A stretch of 14,684 bases of DNA from SLID01 sp041667545 (GCA_041667545.1 JBAYES010000049.1:1-14684); one strand, 5' to 3'. Counted from the first letter of the stretch, positions 6,385-13,541 are shown. The notes: generated from the letters alone by a model not told the origin. Translations and numbers: made by a program.

Positions 6385-7617
6385 ATGAAGAAGCGAAGTG
6401 AACATGAAAATAAATGGGTGGAATTAATGCTTTTATCGGAAGATTCCGATAAGAAGGCGGCGGAGGCTGCTGTTAGAAGGTTTTATGAGCTATGTAATCA
6501 AAGCCCCCCTGAGCTTTTTATCTGGATGCGCAGCCCGGTAGAATTAGGCCTGGGATGTTATATTCTTCATCGGTGTGATAGTCTGATATTTTCAATGTTG
6601 CAAGAATGCCGCGTAAAAGACCTCGATCCGTATTCACACAGAATATGGGAGTTGGTGGGAGAGAAGCTGCAATTCAGATTGCCCGGCCGATTTCAAAGCC
6701 AAAAGGTGAAGGATCTTTGGCAGGCGATTTGGCGGCAGATCGATGCTCAGGTAGCCCAGAACAGAAGATGGGATCAGTTTGATCGGATTTTAAATGATTT
6801 TAAATACTCAGGCGGCATTAGTGTTTGGGACAGGTTCGAAAATCTCATGGAGCAGGATAGGATATCATGCGGGACTAAAAAGAGACTAAAAGAAAAAAGT
6901 AAGATAAAGCTCGCCCGGCTCGGGCGCGGAGAAATAAAAATAGCGCATGTAAGAGAAGAAATTGCTTTTGAGACAGCAAGAGTTTTGAAGGCAGTAGAGA
7001 CTATGTATATTCGTCCTCCGCTGGTGGCGACCAGACACAGATTTTATTTGTATGACTGGTATAACGATGTTTTTAAACTTGGATATGATGAACATATGAA
7101 GGTGATAATGAAATTGATAGAAAATTGTTATGACTGGATGGTCCTCAAAAACGCCTGCATCCTGATAGAGAACCCGGTGCGGCTTAAATGTAATGATGAG
7201 AGCAGGCTTCATTCGGATGGAAGTATGGCTATTGAATTTAAGGATGGTTTTGGTTTGTGGCGGTTAAACGGGGTTAGGGTTCCGGAGGAAATAGTTATGA
7301 CCCCGAGAGAGCAGCTGCCTGCGAAAGCACTATTAAAGGAACAGAACGCAGAAGTGCGACGGGAAATAGTTCAAAAGCTTGGCATTGAAAAAGTATGTAA
7401 AGACCTCAATGCAAGATGTATTGATCGATGGAAAAATTATGAACTTTTACTGTTGAGCCTGGGAGACAGACGGAAAAGGCCGTATTTAAAGATGATTAAT
7501 CCCAGTATGGGAACATATCATATCGAGGGGGTTGAGCCATCTTGCAAGACAGTGAAAAGTGCTCTTGCCTGGCGGAACGGAATGTGTGAATACAAAAGTC
7601 CCGAGGTTTTGACGTAG
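6385..7617 (+). CDS. DUF6745-like protein, 410 residues
   Basis: The C-terminal half matches what I remember of DUF6745. It has RLHSDGSMAIEFKDGFGLW with NGVRVPEEIV (275-304), then E.NAEVRREIVQKLG (319-334). It ends in the block where substrates of this family read 'LRVPP....A..A.AW', here IEGVEPSCKTVKSALAWRNG (380-399). The N-terminal half is helical, with many aromatic residues (WMRSP, YDWYNDVF). There is no catalytic signature, signal peptide or membrane span. The start ATG 6385 follows the 99-residue protein by 27 nt with only a weak AGGA (6377-6380), consistent with translational coupling in one operon under the operators at 5889 and 5998. The function is unknown. The family assignment is moderately secure. 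Confidence 0.75.
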   Translation: MKKRSEHENKWVELMLLSEDSDKKAAEAAVRRFYELCNQSPPELFIWMRSPVELGLGCYILHRCDSLIFSMLQECRVKDLDPYSHRIWELVGEKLQFRLPGRFQSQKVKDLWQAIWRQIDAQVAQNRRWDQFDRILNDFKYSGGISVWDRFENLMEQDRISCGTKKRLKEKSKIKLARLGRGEIKIAHVREEIAFETARVLKAVETMYIRPPLVATRHRFYLYDWYNDVFKLGYDEHMKVIMKLIENCYDWMVLKNACILIENPVRLKCNDESRLHSDGSMAIEFKDGFGLWRLNGVRVPEEIVMTPREQLPAKALLKEQNAEVRREIVQKLGIEKVCKDLNARCIDRWKNYELLLLSLGDRRKRPYLKMINPSMGTYHIEGVEPSCKTVKSALAWRNGMCEYKSPEVLT

Positions 7618-7664
7618 CTTTCCTGGGCAAGAAATAGGAAGATCTCTTGCATATAAGGAAAACT

Positions 7665-7703
7665 TTGACATTTTGACAAACACGATTGACAAGGAATTTG
7701 ACT
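7665..7703 (+). repeat. Cluster of four TTGAC repeats upstream of the DnaB-like gene
   Basis: TTGACA at 7665, 7673 and 7686 and TTGACT at 7698 lie in 39 bp, just before the ribosome binding site of the gene starting at 7719. Each resembles a -35 hexamer, but no -10 box lies 16-18 nt downstream of any. They may be iteron-like binding sites or part of a non-canonical promoter. Confidence 0.45.
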
Positions 7704-7718
7704 TTATGGAGGGAAAAA

Positions 7719-8546
7719 ATGACAGTAGAAGTCTATGAGGCAAAGGGGGACAAAGGAGACGGTATTTTTACAGGCTTTAAGGGTCTTGATATTCTGACAG
7801 GGGGGTTAAAGAAGGGAGATGTGACAGTGATAGCTGGAAGGCCGTCACTGGGGAAAAGCGCCCTTGCCCTATCTATTCTGGAACATGTCGGAGCAAAAGA
7901 CAAAATACCATGCGTTTATTTCAGTCTGGAGTTGCCAAGGAATCAGCTGACAGAGAGGATGTTAAGTTCCATGTCCGGTGTGGATATTAACAAGATAAGG
8001 TCCGGGTTTTTATCTAAGACAGAATGGCCTAAGCTTGTGAGCACGGCAGGGAGGATTTCAGGTGAGTCTATCTTCATAGACGATACTCCTGGGATAACTG
8101 CTTTAGAGATAAAAGAAAAAGCCAGAAGTTTAAAGGCAGAACATGATATAAAGCTTATTATAGTAGACTATCTGCAGCTTGTGAGTGGGGAATCGAGTTC
8201 CGGGAGCCGGCGGCAGAAAATGTCTGATATATCCCGGGAAATTAGAGCTATCGCAACAGAGTTGGATGTTCCGGTTATAGTTACAAGTCAGCTTTCAAGA
8301 GCAGCAGAACGCAGGGAAGATCATAGGCCGCATTTGTCTGACCTAGGATATAGCGCTGGAAACATAGAAAGATTTGCCGACCATGTTTGGTTCTTGGTGC
8401 GTGAAGAATATTATAATCCCAATGAAAAGAATGCGGGTGAGGCGGAGATAATCCTGGCTAAAAACAGGAGGGGGCCGACAGGGTCTATTATGCTTCGTTT
8501 TTCCCGAGGGACAGCTAGTTTCAGCGATGTCCCGGTCAGTCTTTAA
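7719..8546 (+). CDS. Stand-alone DnaB-type replicative helicase C-terminal (RecA-fold) domain
   Basis: This 275-residue protein matches only the C-terminal ATPase domain of DnaB. Walker A is GRPSLGKS (40-47). The catalytic glutamate is in FSLE (E71) and Walker B is LIIVDYLQL (D150). SQLSR (Q191) is motif H3, and EEYYNP and AKNRRGPTG (R250/R251) carry the arginine finger. The N-terminal collar domain that recruits primase and loader is absent: the protein starts at the linker FTGFKGLD. An in-frame TTG at 7686 falls inside the TTGAC repeats. ATG 7719, behind GGAGGG (7708-7713), is preferred. It may be a helicase or a KaiC/RadA-like ATPase paralogue. The usual RESGSIEQDAD motif has changed to GYSAGNIERFAD. 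It is followed 61 nt later by the WYL regulator gene. Confidence 0.88.
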   Translation: MTVEVYEAKGDKGDGIFTGFKGLDILTGGLKKGDVTVIAGRPSLGKSALALSILEHVGAKDKIPCVYFSLELPRNQLTERMLSSMSGVDINKIRSGFLSKTEWPKLVSTAGRISGESIFIDDTPGITALEIKEKARSLKAEHDIKLIIVDYLQLVSGESSSGSRRQKMSDISREIRAIATELDVPVIVTSQLSRAAERREDHRPHLSDLGYSAGNIERFADHVWFLVREEYYNPNEKNAGEAEIILAKNRRGPTGSIMLRFSRGTASFSDVPVSL

Positions 8547-8571
8547 TGAATAAATGTGAAAGAATAAAAAA

Positions 8572-8601
8572 GTCGATATCTCGACAGACGAGTGGTAAAA
8601 T
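8572..8601 (+). promoter_or_regulatory. Promoter and small palindrome of the WYL regulator gene
   Basis: TAAAAT (8596-8601), with a TG-G extension, is spaced 17 nt from a TCGATA (8573-8578) -35-like hexamer. The -35 lies in an inverted repeat GTCGA-TATC-TCGAC (8572-8585). The predicted start site coincides with ATG 8608. The palindrome differs from the GCGACA-N6-TGTCGC operators and could be an autoregulatory site. Confidence 0.5.
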
Positions 8602-8607
8602 ATGAAT

Positions 8608-9549
8608 ATGCTTCCAGATAAAGGGTCTTACGATAAGAAGATATTTCGTTTGTGGACCATACTCAACCGGCTTGATACCCGCAAGATGGTGTCTACCCGG
8701 GAACTTTCGGAAGAGTTCAACGTATCCTACCGCACGGTTCAACGCGACCTTCAACTTTTAGGTTTGGCAGGTTTCCCTGTAGTTACCTTTGAAAAGGGAC
8801 AGCATACATTTTCTGACGGGTTTTCCCTTAAAAGGATAGAAATGTCCGGGGAAGAGGCTTCACTTCTTTCGTTTTTGTATGAGATAGCTAGCTCTTTGGG
8901 TGAGAATTTTGAGGAATCGTTCAGAGGCATTCTGAAGAAAGTACTCGCTAAAGAATGTGACTCGCCTTTTTATGTAAAAATACCCGAAGGAGTGAAGCTT
9001 GATAAAAAGATACCGTTCGTAAAAGATCTCGAAAAAGCTATTGAAAGCTCCAATGTAATAGAGATGGATTATGTAAAACCCGAAGGCGAGAAGAGATTAA
9101 GGATCCACCCTCTCAAGATAATGTTTTTTGATGGATTCTGGTATCTTCTTGCGAGGATAGAGGGTAAGGACTGGATAGTAAAACTCAGGCTTGAAAATAT
9201 TAGGAATCTAAAGGTCATGGAGGATACTTTCGACGAACCCGAAAATCTTAAAACCATGCTGGAAGAAAGCGTAAACATATGGTTTTCGGAGAACCGTAAT
9301 AAAAAGGTAGTGTTACATATAGACAAGGACGTAGTCAGATATTTCAAACAAAGGGAGTATTTCCCCCTGCAGAAGATCAAAAAAGAAAATAAGGACGGTT
9401 CTTTAGTTGTGGAATCGATGGTATCCGACTATATGGAAGTTATCCCCAACATAATGCGGTGGATACCGAATGTTAAGGTTATTTCCCCCGGAGAGCTTAA
9501 AGAAACAGTTAAGAAAAGGATTGAGCAATACCTTGGGGAAGGAAAATGA
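8608..9549 (+). CDS. HTH-WYL-WCX transcription regulator (PafB/PafC/YafY-like)
   Basis: This 313-residue protein has the classic three-part layout. The N-terminal winged HTH_11/DeoR-like domain is at about residues 10-60 (STRELSEEFNVSYRTVQRDLQLL). The WYL domain is at about 138-205, with the GFWYLLAR core and the ligand-facing arginine in KLRLENI. A C-terminal WCX domain follows at about 233-308. WYL regulators sense nucleic-acid or nucleotide ligands. PafBC activates a LexA-independent DNA-damage regulon, while BrxR/CapW repress defence operons. The start is taken as ATG 8608 because the -10 box ends at 8601, predicting a leaderless transcript; ATG 8602 is the alternative, and neither has a Shine-Dalgarno. 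It is followed 10 nt later by the MBL hydrolase gene. It is the best local candidate to bind the four GCGACA-N6-TGTCGC operators; this is inference. Confidence 0.92.
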   Translation: MLPDKGSYDKKIFRLWTILNRLDTRKMVSTRELSEEFNVSYRTVQRDLQLLGLAGFPVVTFEKGQHTFSDGFSLKRIEMSGEEASLLSFLYEIASSLGENFEESFRGILKKVLAKECDSPFYVKIPEGVKLDKKIPFVKDLEKAIESSNVIEMDYVKPEGEKRLRIHPLKIMFFDGFWYLLARIEGKDWIVKLRLENIRNLKVMEDTFDEPENLKTMLEESVNIWFSENRNKKVVLHIDKDVVRYFKQREYFPLQKIKKENKDGSLVVESMVSDYMEVIPNIMRWIPNVKVISPGELKETVKKRIEQYLGEGK

Positions 9550-9559
9550 CACAAATCAT

Positions 9560-10819
9560 ATGAAGATAACAATTGTTCAGGGCGCGAAAACCATAGGCGG
9601 ACCCTGTATAGAGATAAAGACGGAAGAAGCCAGGATCATTTTTGATCTTGGTGTGCCGCTTACCGATGAAAAAGGCAATAAACTGAAAGTCCAGGATAAG
9701 GGGGCAATTCCTCGTCCGGATATACAAGGTTTGTTCGATAAGGGGGAGAATGCGGTTGATGCCGTTTTTATCTCACATTCTCACATTGACCATTACGGTT
9801 TTTTGTCGGAAGTAAGGACTGATGTTCCTGTCTATATGAGCAGGGGATGCAGGGATGTTATTGGAGTAGCGAATTATTTTGGTCAGACCGATTATGATCC
9901 TTCTCGAACCATTGTTATTCCACCTTGGAAACCGGTCAGGATAAAAGACATTGAAATAACACCGTACCTGGTGGATCATTCGGCCTTTGACGCGTTCGCG
10001 TATCTAATTGAAAGCGGCGGTAAGAGGGTGTTTTATTCGGGGGACTTCAGGGGGCATGGCAGTAAAAGCATTCTTTTTGAGAAATTGATAGAGAACCCTC
10101 CCAGGAACGTAGATGTGCTTATTTGCGAAGGAACCGTTATGGCAAGTGAGAGGGAGGGAGAAAAAATAACCGAAAATGACGTCAGGGATGCCCTCATCCG
10201 AGACTTTAGTGAGAGAAAGGGCCTTATAATGGTCTCGTCATCAAGTCAGAATGTAGACAGGATAATATCAATATATAAAGCCTGCAGGAAGTCCGGAAGG
10301 CAGTTTGTAATACCGCCTTATACGGCGTATGTCCTTGAGAGGATACAAAGGGAGGGTATAACCATTCCCCAATATGACTGGAAGGATGTTCGGGTTTTCT
10401 TTGTCTCAGGCAGACATACAAGCACGCTTGCCAAGGACAACAAATTGTACAAGTTTCTTAAAAGCAAGATAGAATATGAGGAGATATCGGAGAAAAAGAA
10501 CGCTCTTGTAGTGCTCGACTCATATCACGTAAGGAAAAGCCTGGCAAGAAAAGAAATAGTTCAAGGAGCCACTCTTATATATTCTCAGTGGGACGGTTAC
10601 CTAAAAGATGAGGATATCGATTTTTGGAACCGCCAGGATGTAGAAATTGTCAAGCGCCATTCAAGCGGGCATATAAGTCCCGGAGACATCCAAAGGTTCG
10701 CAGGCGCTGTCTCTTCCCGGAAGATATTGCCGATACATACCCTTGCGCCTGAAAGGTTTACGGATTTTTTCGGGTCCAAAGCCGTTCTCCTTAAAAACGG
10801 TCAATCCATAGAAATTTAG
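9560..10819 (+). CDS. Beta-CASP metallo-beta-lactamase-fold hydrolase (RNase J/CPSF-like)
   Basis: This 419-residue protein is an MBL-fold nuclease-type hydrolase. Motif 2 is SHSHIDH (H73, H75, D77, H78). Motif 3 is H140 (LVDHSAFDAFAY) and motif 4 is D162 (YSGDFRGHG). The beta-CASP segment has an acidic motif A (E190, LICEGT), SSSSQNVDRI, motif B-like RHSSGHIS (H371) and a C-terminal PIHT (H393). All metal ligands are present, so an active RNA or DNA nuclease is likely. It is shorter than RNase J and lacks its C-terminal domain. The frame is open to 9470 inside the WYL gene, but ATG 9560 matches the fold's first strand (KITIVQGAKTIGGPCIEI). It lies 10 nt after the WYL stop, so the two are almost certainly cotranscribed. 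Confidence 0.9.
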   Translation: MKITIVQGAKTIGGPCIEIKTEEARIIFDLGVPLTDEKGNKLKVQDKGAIPRPDIQGLFDKGENAVDAVFISHSHIDHYGFLSEVRTDVPVYMSRGCRDVIGVANYFGQTDYDPSRTIVIPPWKPVRIKDIEITPYLVDHSAFDAFAYLIESGGKRVFYSGDFRGHGSKSILFEKLIENPPRNVDVLICEGTVMASEREGEKITENDVRDALIRDFSERKGLIMVSSSSQNVDRIISIYKACRKSGRQFVIPPYTAYVLERIQREGITIPQYDWKDVRVFFVSGRHTSTLAKDNKLYKFLKSKIEYEEISEKKNALVVLDSYHVRKSLARKEIVQGATLIYSQWDGYLKDEDIDFWNRQDVEIVKRHSSGHISPGDIQRFAGAVSSRKILPIHTLAPERFTDFFGSKAVLLKNGQSIEI

Positions 10820-10843
10820 TTTCCTAAAAATAATTTTATCTAC

Positions 10844-10877
10844 GCGACATAATGCTGTCGCTACCACTGTGTATAAT
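10844..10877 (+). promoter_or_regulatory. Palindromic operator/promoter, CTGTCG-N11-TATAAT type (copy 4)
   Basis: GCGACA-TAATGC-TGTCGC (10844-10861) is a perfect copy of the palindrome. CTGTCG (10855-10860) is followed after 11 nt by a consensus TATAAT (10872-10877) and then a T-run. The expected start is near 10884. It drives the AAA ATPase gene. Confidence 0.78.
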
Positions 10878-10911
10878 TTTTTTCAAAGAGACTTGATCTT
10901 ATTAGGAAGAT

Positions 10912-10956
10912 ATGGATATGTATGATGAGGAAAGTGGACGGAGACGACTTTTATGA
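10912..10956 (+). other. Possible leader ORF MDMYDEESGRRRLL (14 codons)
   Basis: ATG 10912, preceded by AGGAAG (10904-10909), runs to TGA 10954-10956, a few bases before the GGAGGG of the AAA gene. It overlaps the longer N-terminal option of that gene in another frame. Its first bases and its position 34 nt after the -10 box match the short frame at 5957. Confidence 0.3.
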
Positions 10957-10969
10957 ACCTGGAGGGATA

Positions 10970-12484
10970 ATGCAGGAAAAAGTAGCAAAAGGAAAAGTAG
11001 GCCATAAGGGCGAGAAAGACAGAGAAATCTGCAAGGAAGCCATAGATCATAATATGGAATATTTGGACGGGATATTCGACATATGTTCCGATCTAATGCG
11101 GAGAAACGACCTGATGAAGAAGAGAGTTGATTTTCCGCTCACGGCAATAAAGGGCGAGTCTCAGGCAAAAGAAAAAGCCAAAGAAGGAACGGAAAAAACG
11201 AAAATGGATATAGCCAGACTAACAAAACAAATAATGAAAAAGGAAAAAGCTTTTTGGCGGAACATATTGATCAAAAAAAGAGAAGGGGTAGAGTTTATAA
11301 TTGAGAAAGTTGCGGACCATTTTAAATTGGAGAATTTTGAAAAACAGATACTTGTTTTTTTTCTTTATCTTGAGATCGGTGAGCAAAAAAACAGGACAAT
11401 GTCCATCTCTGAAGTTATGAAAACGCTCGACATTAAGGGCTCTTTTGGCGAGAAGCTTAAGAAGGCACGGTTTTTTATGGAAAAAAGTTCCCTTGTCAGG
11501 AATAACATCATTTCGAAGCCGGCAGGGTTTTTCCCAACGGAGGGGAAGCATGAGTTTTGTATAAACACGGATTTTTATTTCACACTTTCACGTATGATAG
11601 GAGGAGAGGTTCTGTCAATGGAAAAATTGGGAAAAATGGAAAGCGAAAAGACTGATGAAAATGTGGGATATATAAAAGATCCCGATTACAGCATTGATGA
11701 TGTTATTGTGAATGACGATATAAAAGAAGAGGTTAAGCTTTTTCTTGATGCCATAAAAAATAAAGCTCTACAAAATTCCGGGATATTTGATAAGGTGCAC
11801 AAAGGAAGAGGCAATGTATTTTTGTTTTATGGTTCTTCCGGAACAGGAAAAAGCATGATGGCTGAGGCCGTAGCGTCATATATTGGGAAAAAGGTTCTGT
11901 TTGTAGAATATCCTAAGATAATGAGCAGGTGGCAGGGAGAAACAGATAAAAATATAATGAAAGTCTTTGAGACAGCTAAAGAGAAGGACGTGGTTATTGT
12001 TATGGACGAGGCGGATACTTTGCTTTACAGCAGGTCATATGCCCAGTGGGAGCATGATATCAAGTTTGTTAATGAGATGCTGCAGGCGCTTGAGACTTTT
12101 GAAGGGGAGATAATACTTACCACGAATATGGAGATCTTGCTGGATTCGGCAGTAGAGAGAAGAGTATCGCTTAAGGTGAAATTTGATCCCCCGGATCAAA
12201 AGACGCGAGAGCGAATTTGGCAATGGCATCTTCCCGGCAGCATTGAAGTCGCTAAAAATGTTGATTTTGGGCACCTTGCGGAAAAGTATGATTTTTCAGG
12301 CGGGAACATTAAAAATGCCGTTCTCAACGCTTCGAGGAAATTCGCCGCAAGAGGGGAAAAAATAATGACCATGGAAGATCTTGTTTTTGGCGCGGAACTT
12401 GAAAAAAAGGGCATGTTTTCGGAGAAATACAAAACTAAAGTCGTAAAAGGGTTTTCTCCGGGCCAGATACATATCAACCGTTAA
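10970..12484 (+). CDS. AAA-family ATPase with N-terminal helical/winged-helix region
   Basis: This 504-residue protein has a C-terminal classic AAA module. Walker A is GSSGTGKS (288-295). The pore-loop/second region is YPKIMSRWQGETDKN, like VPS4/katanin-type SKW.GESEK. Walker B is VIVMDEAD (D346/E347), sensor 1 is ILTTNM and the arginine fingers are R397/R398 (AVERRVSLKVKF). A sensor-2 region SGGNIKNAV follows. The N-terminal half is a charged helical stretch followed by a winged-helix-like domain (about 105-215, NFEKQILVFFLYLEIGE). It probably remodels a protein or protein-DNA complex; the substrate is unknown. ATG 10970 has GGAGGG (10961-10966) just upstream. An in-frame ATG at 10922 would add 16 residues but lacks a well-placed ribosome binding site. 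Expression is from operator-promoter copy 4. Confidence 0.9.
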   Translation: MQEKVAKGKVGHKGEKDREICKEAIDHNMEYLDGIFDICSDLMRRNDLMKKRVDFPLTAIKGESQAKEKAKEGTEKTKMDIARLTKQIMKKEKAFWRNILIKKREGVEFIIEKVADHFKLENFEKQILVFFLYLEIGEQKNRTMSISEVMKTLDIKGSFGEKLKKARFFMEKSSLVRNNIISKPAGFFPTEGKHEFCINTDFYFTLSRMIGGEVLSMEKLGKMESEKTDENVGYIKDPDYSIDDVIVNDDIKEEVKLFLDAIKNKALQNSGIFDKVHKGRGNVFLFYGSSGTGKSMMAEAVASYIGKKVLFVEYPKIMSRWQGETDKNIMKVFETAKEKDVVIVMDEADTLLYSRSYAQWEHDIKFVNEMLQALETFEGEIILTTNMEILLDSAVERRVSLKVKFDPPDQKTRERIWQWHLPGSIEVAKNVDFGHLAEKYDFSGGNIKNAVLNASRKFAARGEKIMTMEDLVFGAELEKKGMFSEKYKTKVVKGFSPGQIHINR

Positions 12485-12529
12485 AGAGTTATGGATACAG
12501 CCTGTAGAAAATCATAAGGAGTGTTTTGG

Positions 12530-13492
12530 ATGCGGAATATCTTTGCCAAGAGTTTAGTTACAGCGGTATTTATTGCGGTTTCTCAGATGTGCTGTCCGGT
12601 TTTTGTTTCAGGGCTTACATTGGAAGAAACTCTAGAATTTTTCAGTAATACGGAGCCCATGTACAATGAAATTACCGGAGAAGATCATCCGGGAGTGGAC
12701 ATATGCATTTTTTGGAAAAAAGCCGGAATAAAACCAACTCCGGCATATCCGGGGGTCGCCGAATATTTGTTCCGGTATGATCTTGCTGAGGATAAAGAGA
12801 AAATTTTATTCCACCCGGAAATTGTCATTGAAGACGAAGGGGAAATCAGGATTTTAAGGGTAGGCGCATTACTTCAGTCTGATTATCAGTTTCTGCTATT
12901 TAAAAGGGAAGGTGATGATTGGTTTTTATTCGATCATATTGACCTGTATTCCCAAAAGTACAAAGAGCCTGAAATACGATTCTTGGATGATGGGTTATTT
13001 TATATAGATCAACTTGAGATGTCGGGCACAGGGGTTTCTTTAACTCTAAGAGTTTTTTATGTTATTGATGGCGGGAAAGCACGAATTTGCCTGAAAGTTC
13101 CGCTTGAAGGGTGGGTAGATGGATGGGGCATGATGTTCAGCCGGAATTTTGAAGCTGATATACAATTTTATGAAAACAAACTGTTTTTCGATTATGTAAT
13201 GGAAATATCTGGTAATACATATTTTTATGCGCCGGCGCATGGAGATACTCCTGAACAGTTCCCGCTTTTCAGCTTCAAACGAAGAGCTATATTTGATTGG
13301 GACGGTTCAGCTTTTCAGATAGCTGAAACTGACCCTGTTTTTAAATGGGACGAGATAGATAGACTGTTTTATTGGGATGAAAAGCCGTTTTATGAAGAGT
13401 TCAAGGACGGCTTCGATTCTCTCCAAAACGGAGATGCCAGTCAGAAAGAATGGTACGAGATATTCATGGAAAAACTTGGTCTTTCTGACTGA
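12530..13492 (+). CDS. Exported protein of unknown function
   Basis: This 320-residue protein starts with a Sec signal peptide: MRNIFAKS, a hydrophobic core LVTAVFIAV, then a probable cleavage after VSG (about residue 28). Two cysteines (SQMCC) lie within the signal region but do not form a lipobox. The mature part is rich in aromatic and acidic residues and strand-forming segments (FLLFKREGDDWFLFDHID, LTLRVFYVIDGGKARICL, FFDYVMEISGNTYFY), suggesting a beta-rich periplasmic or surface protein. I recognise no family. ATG 12530 is chosen over a GTG at 12521 because AAGGAG (12516-12521) is eight bases from the ATG and overlaps the GTG. It follows the AAA gene by 45 nt and may be read through from it. 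Confidence 0.75.
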   Translation: MRNIFAKSLVTAVFIAVSQMCCPVFVSGLTLEETLEFFSNTEPMYNEITGEDHPGVDICIFWKKAGIKPTPAYPGVAEYLFRYDLAEDKEKILFHPEIVIEDEGEIRILRVGALLQSDYQFLLFKREGDDWFLFDHIDLYSQKYKEPEIRFLDDGLFYIDQLEMSGTGVSLTLRVFYVIDGGKARICLKVPLEGWVDGWGMMFSRNFEADIQFYENKLFFDYVMEISGNTYFYAPAHGDTPEQFPLFSFKRRAIFDWDGSAFQIAETDPVFKWDEIDRLFYWDEKPFYEEFKDGFDSLQNGDASQKEWYEIFMEKLGLSD

Positions 13493-13541
13493 TCTTAGAG
13501 GATACGGTAAACAACGTTTTTATTGATTAGGGAGGAGGATC

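Noticed and set aside
9470..9559. N-terminal extension of the MBL hydrolase from 9470
   Set aside because: It would overlap the WYL gene by 80 bases. The MBL fold begins naturally at ATG 9560.
1760..10861. Palindromes as classical LexA boxes
   Set aside because: They fit neither CTG-T-N8-ACAG nor CGAAC-N4-GTTCG types, and no LexA gene is in the window. LexA types of uncultured phyla are varied, so this is not fully excluded.
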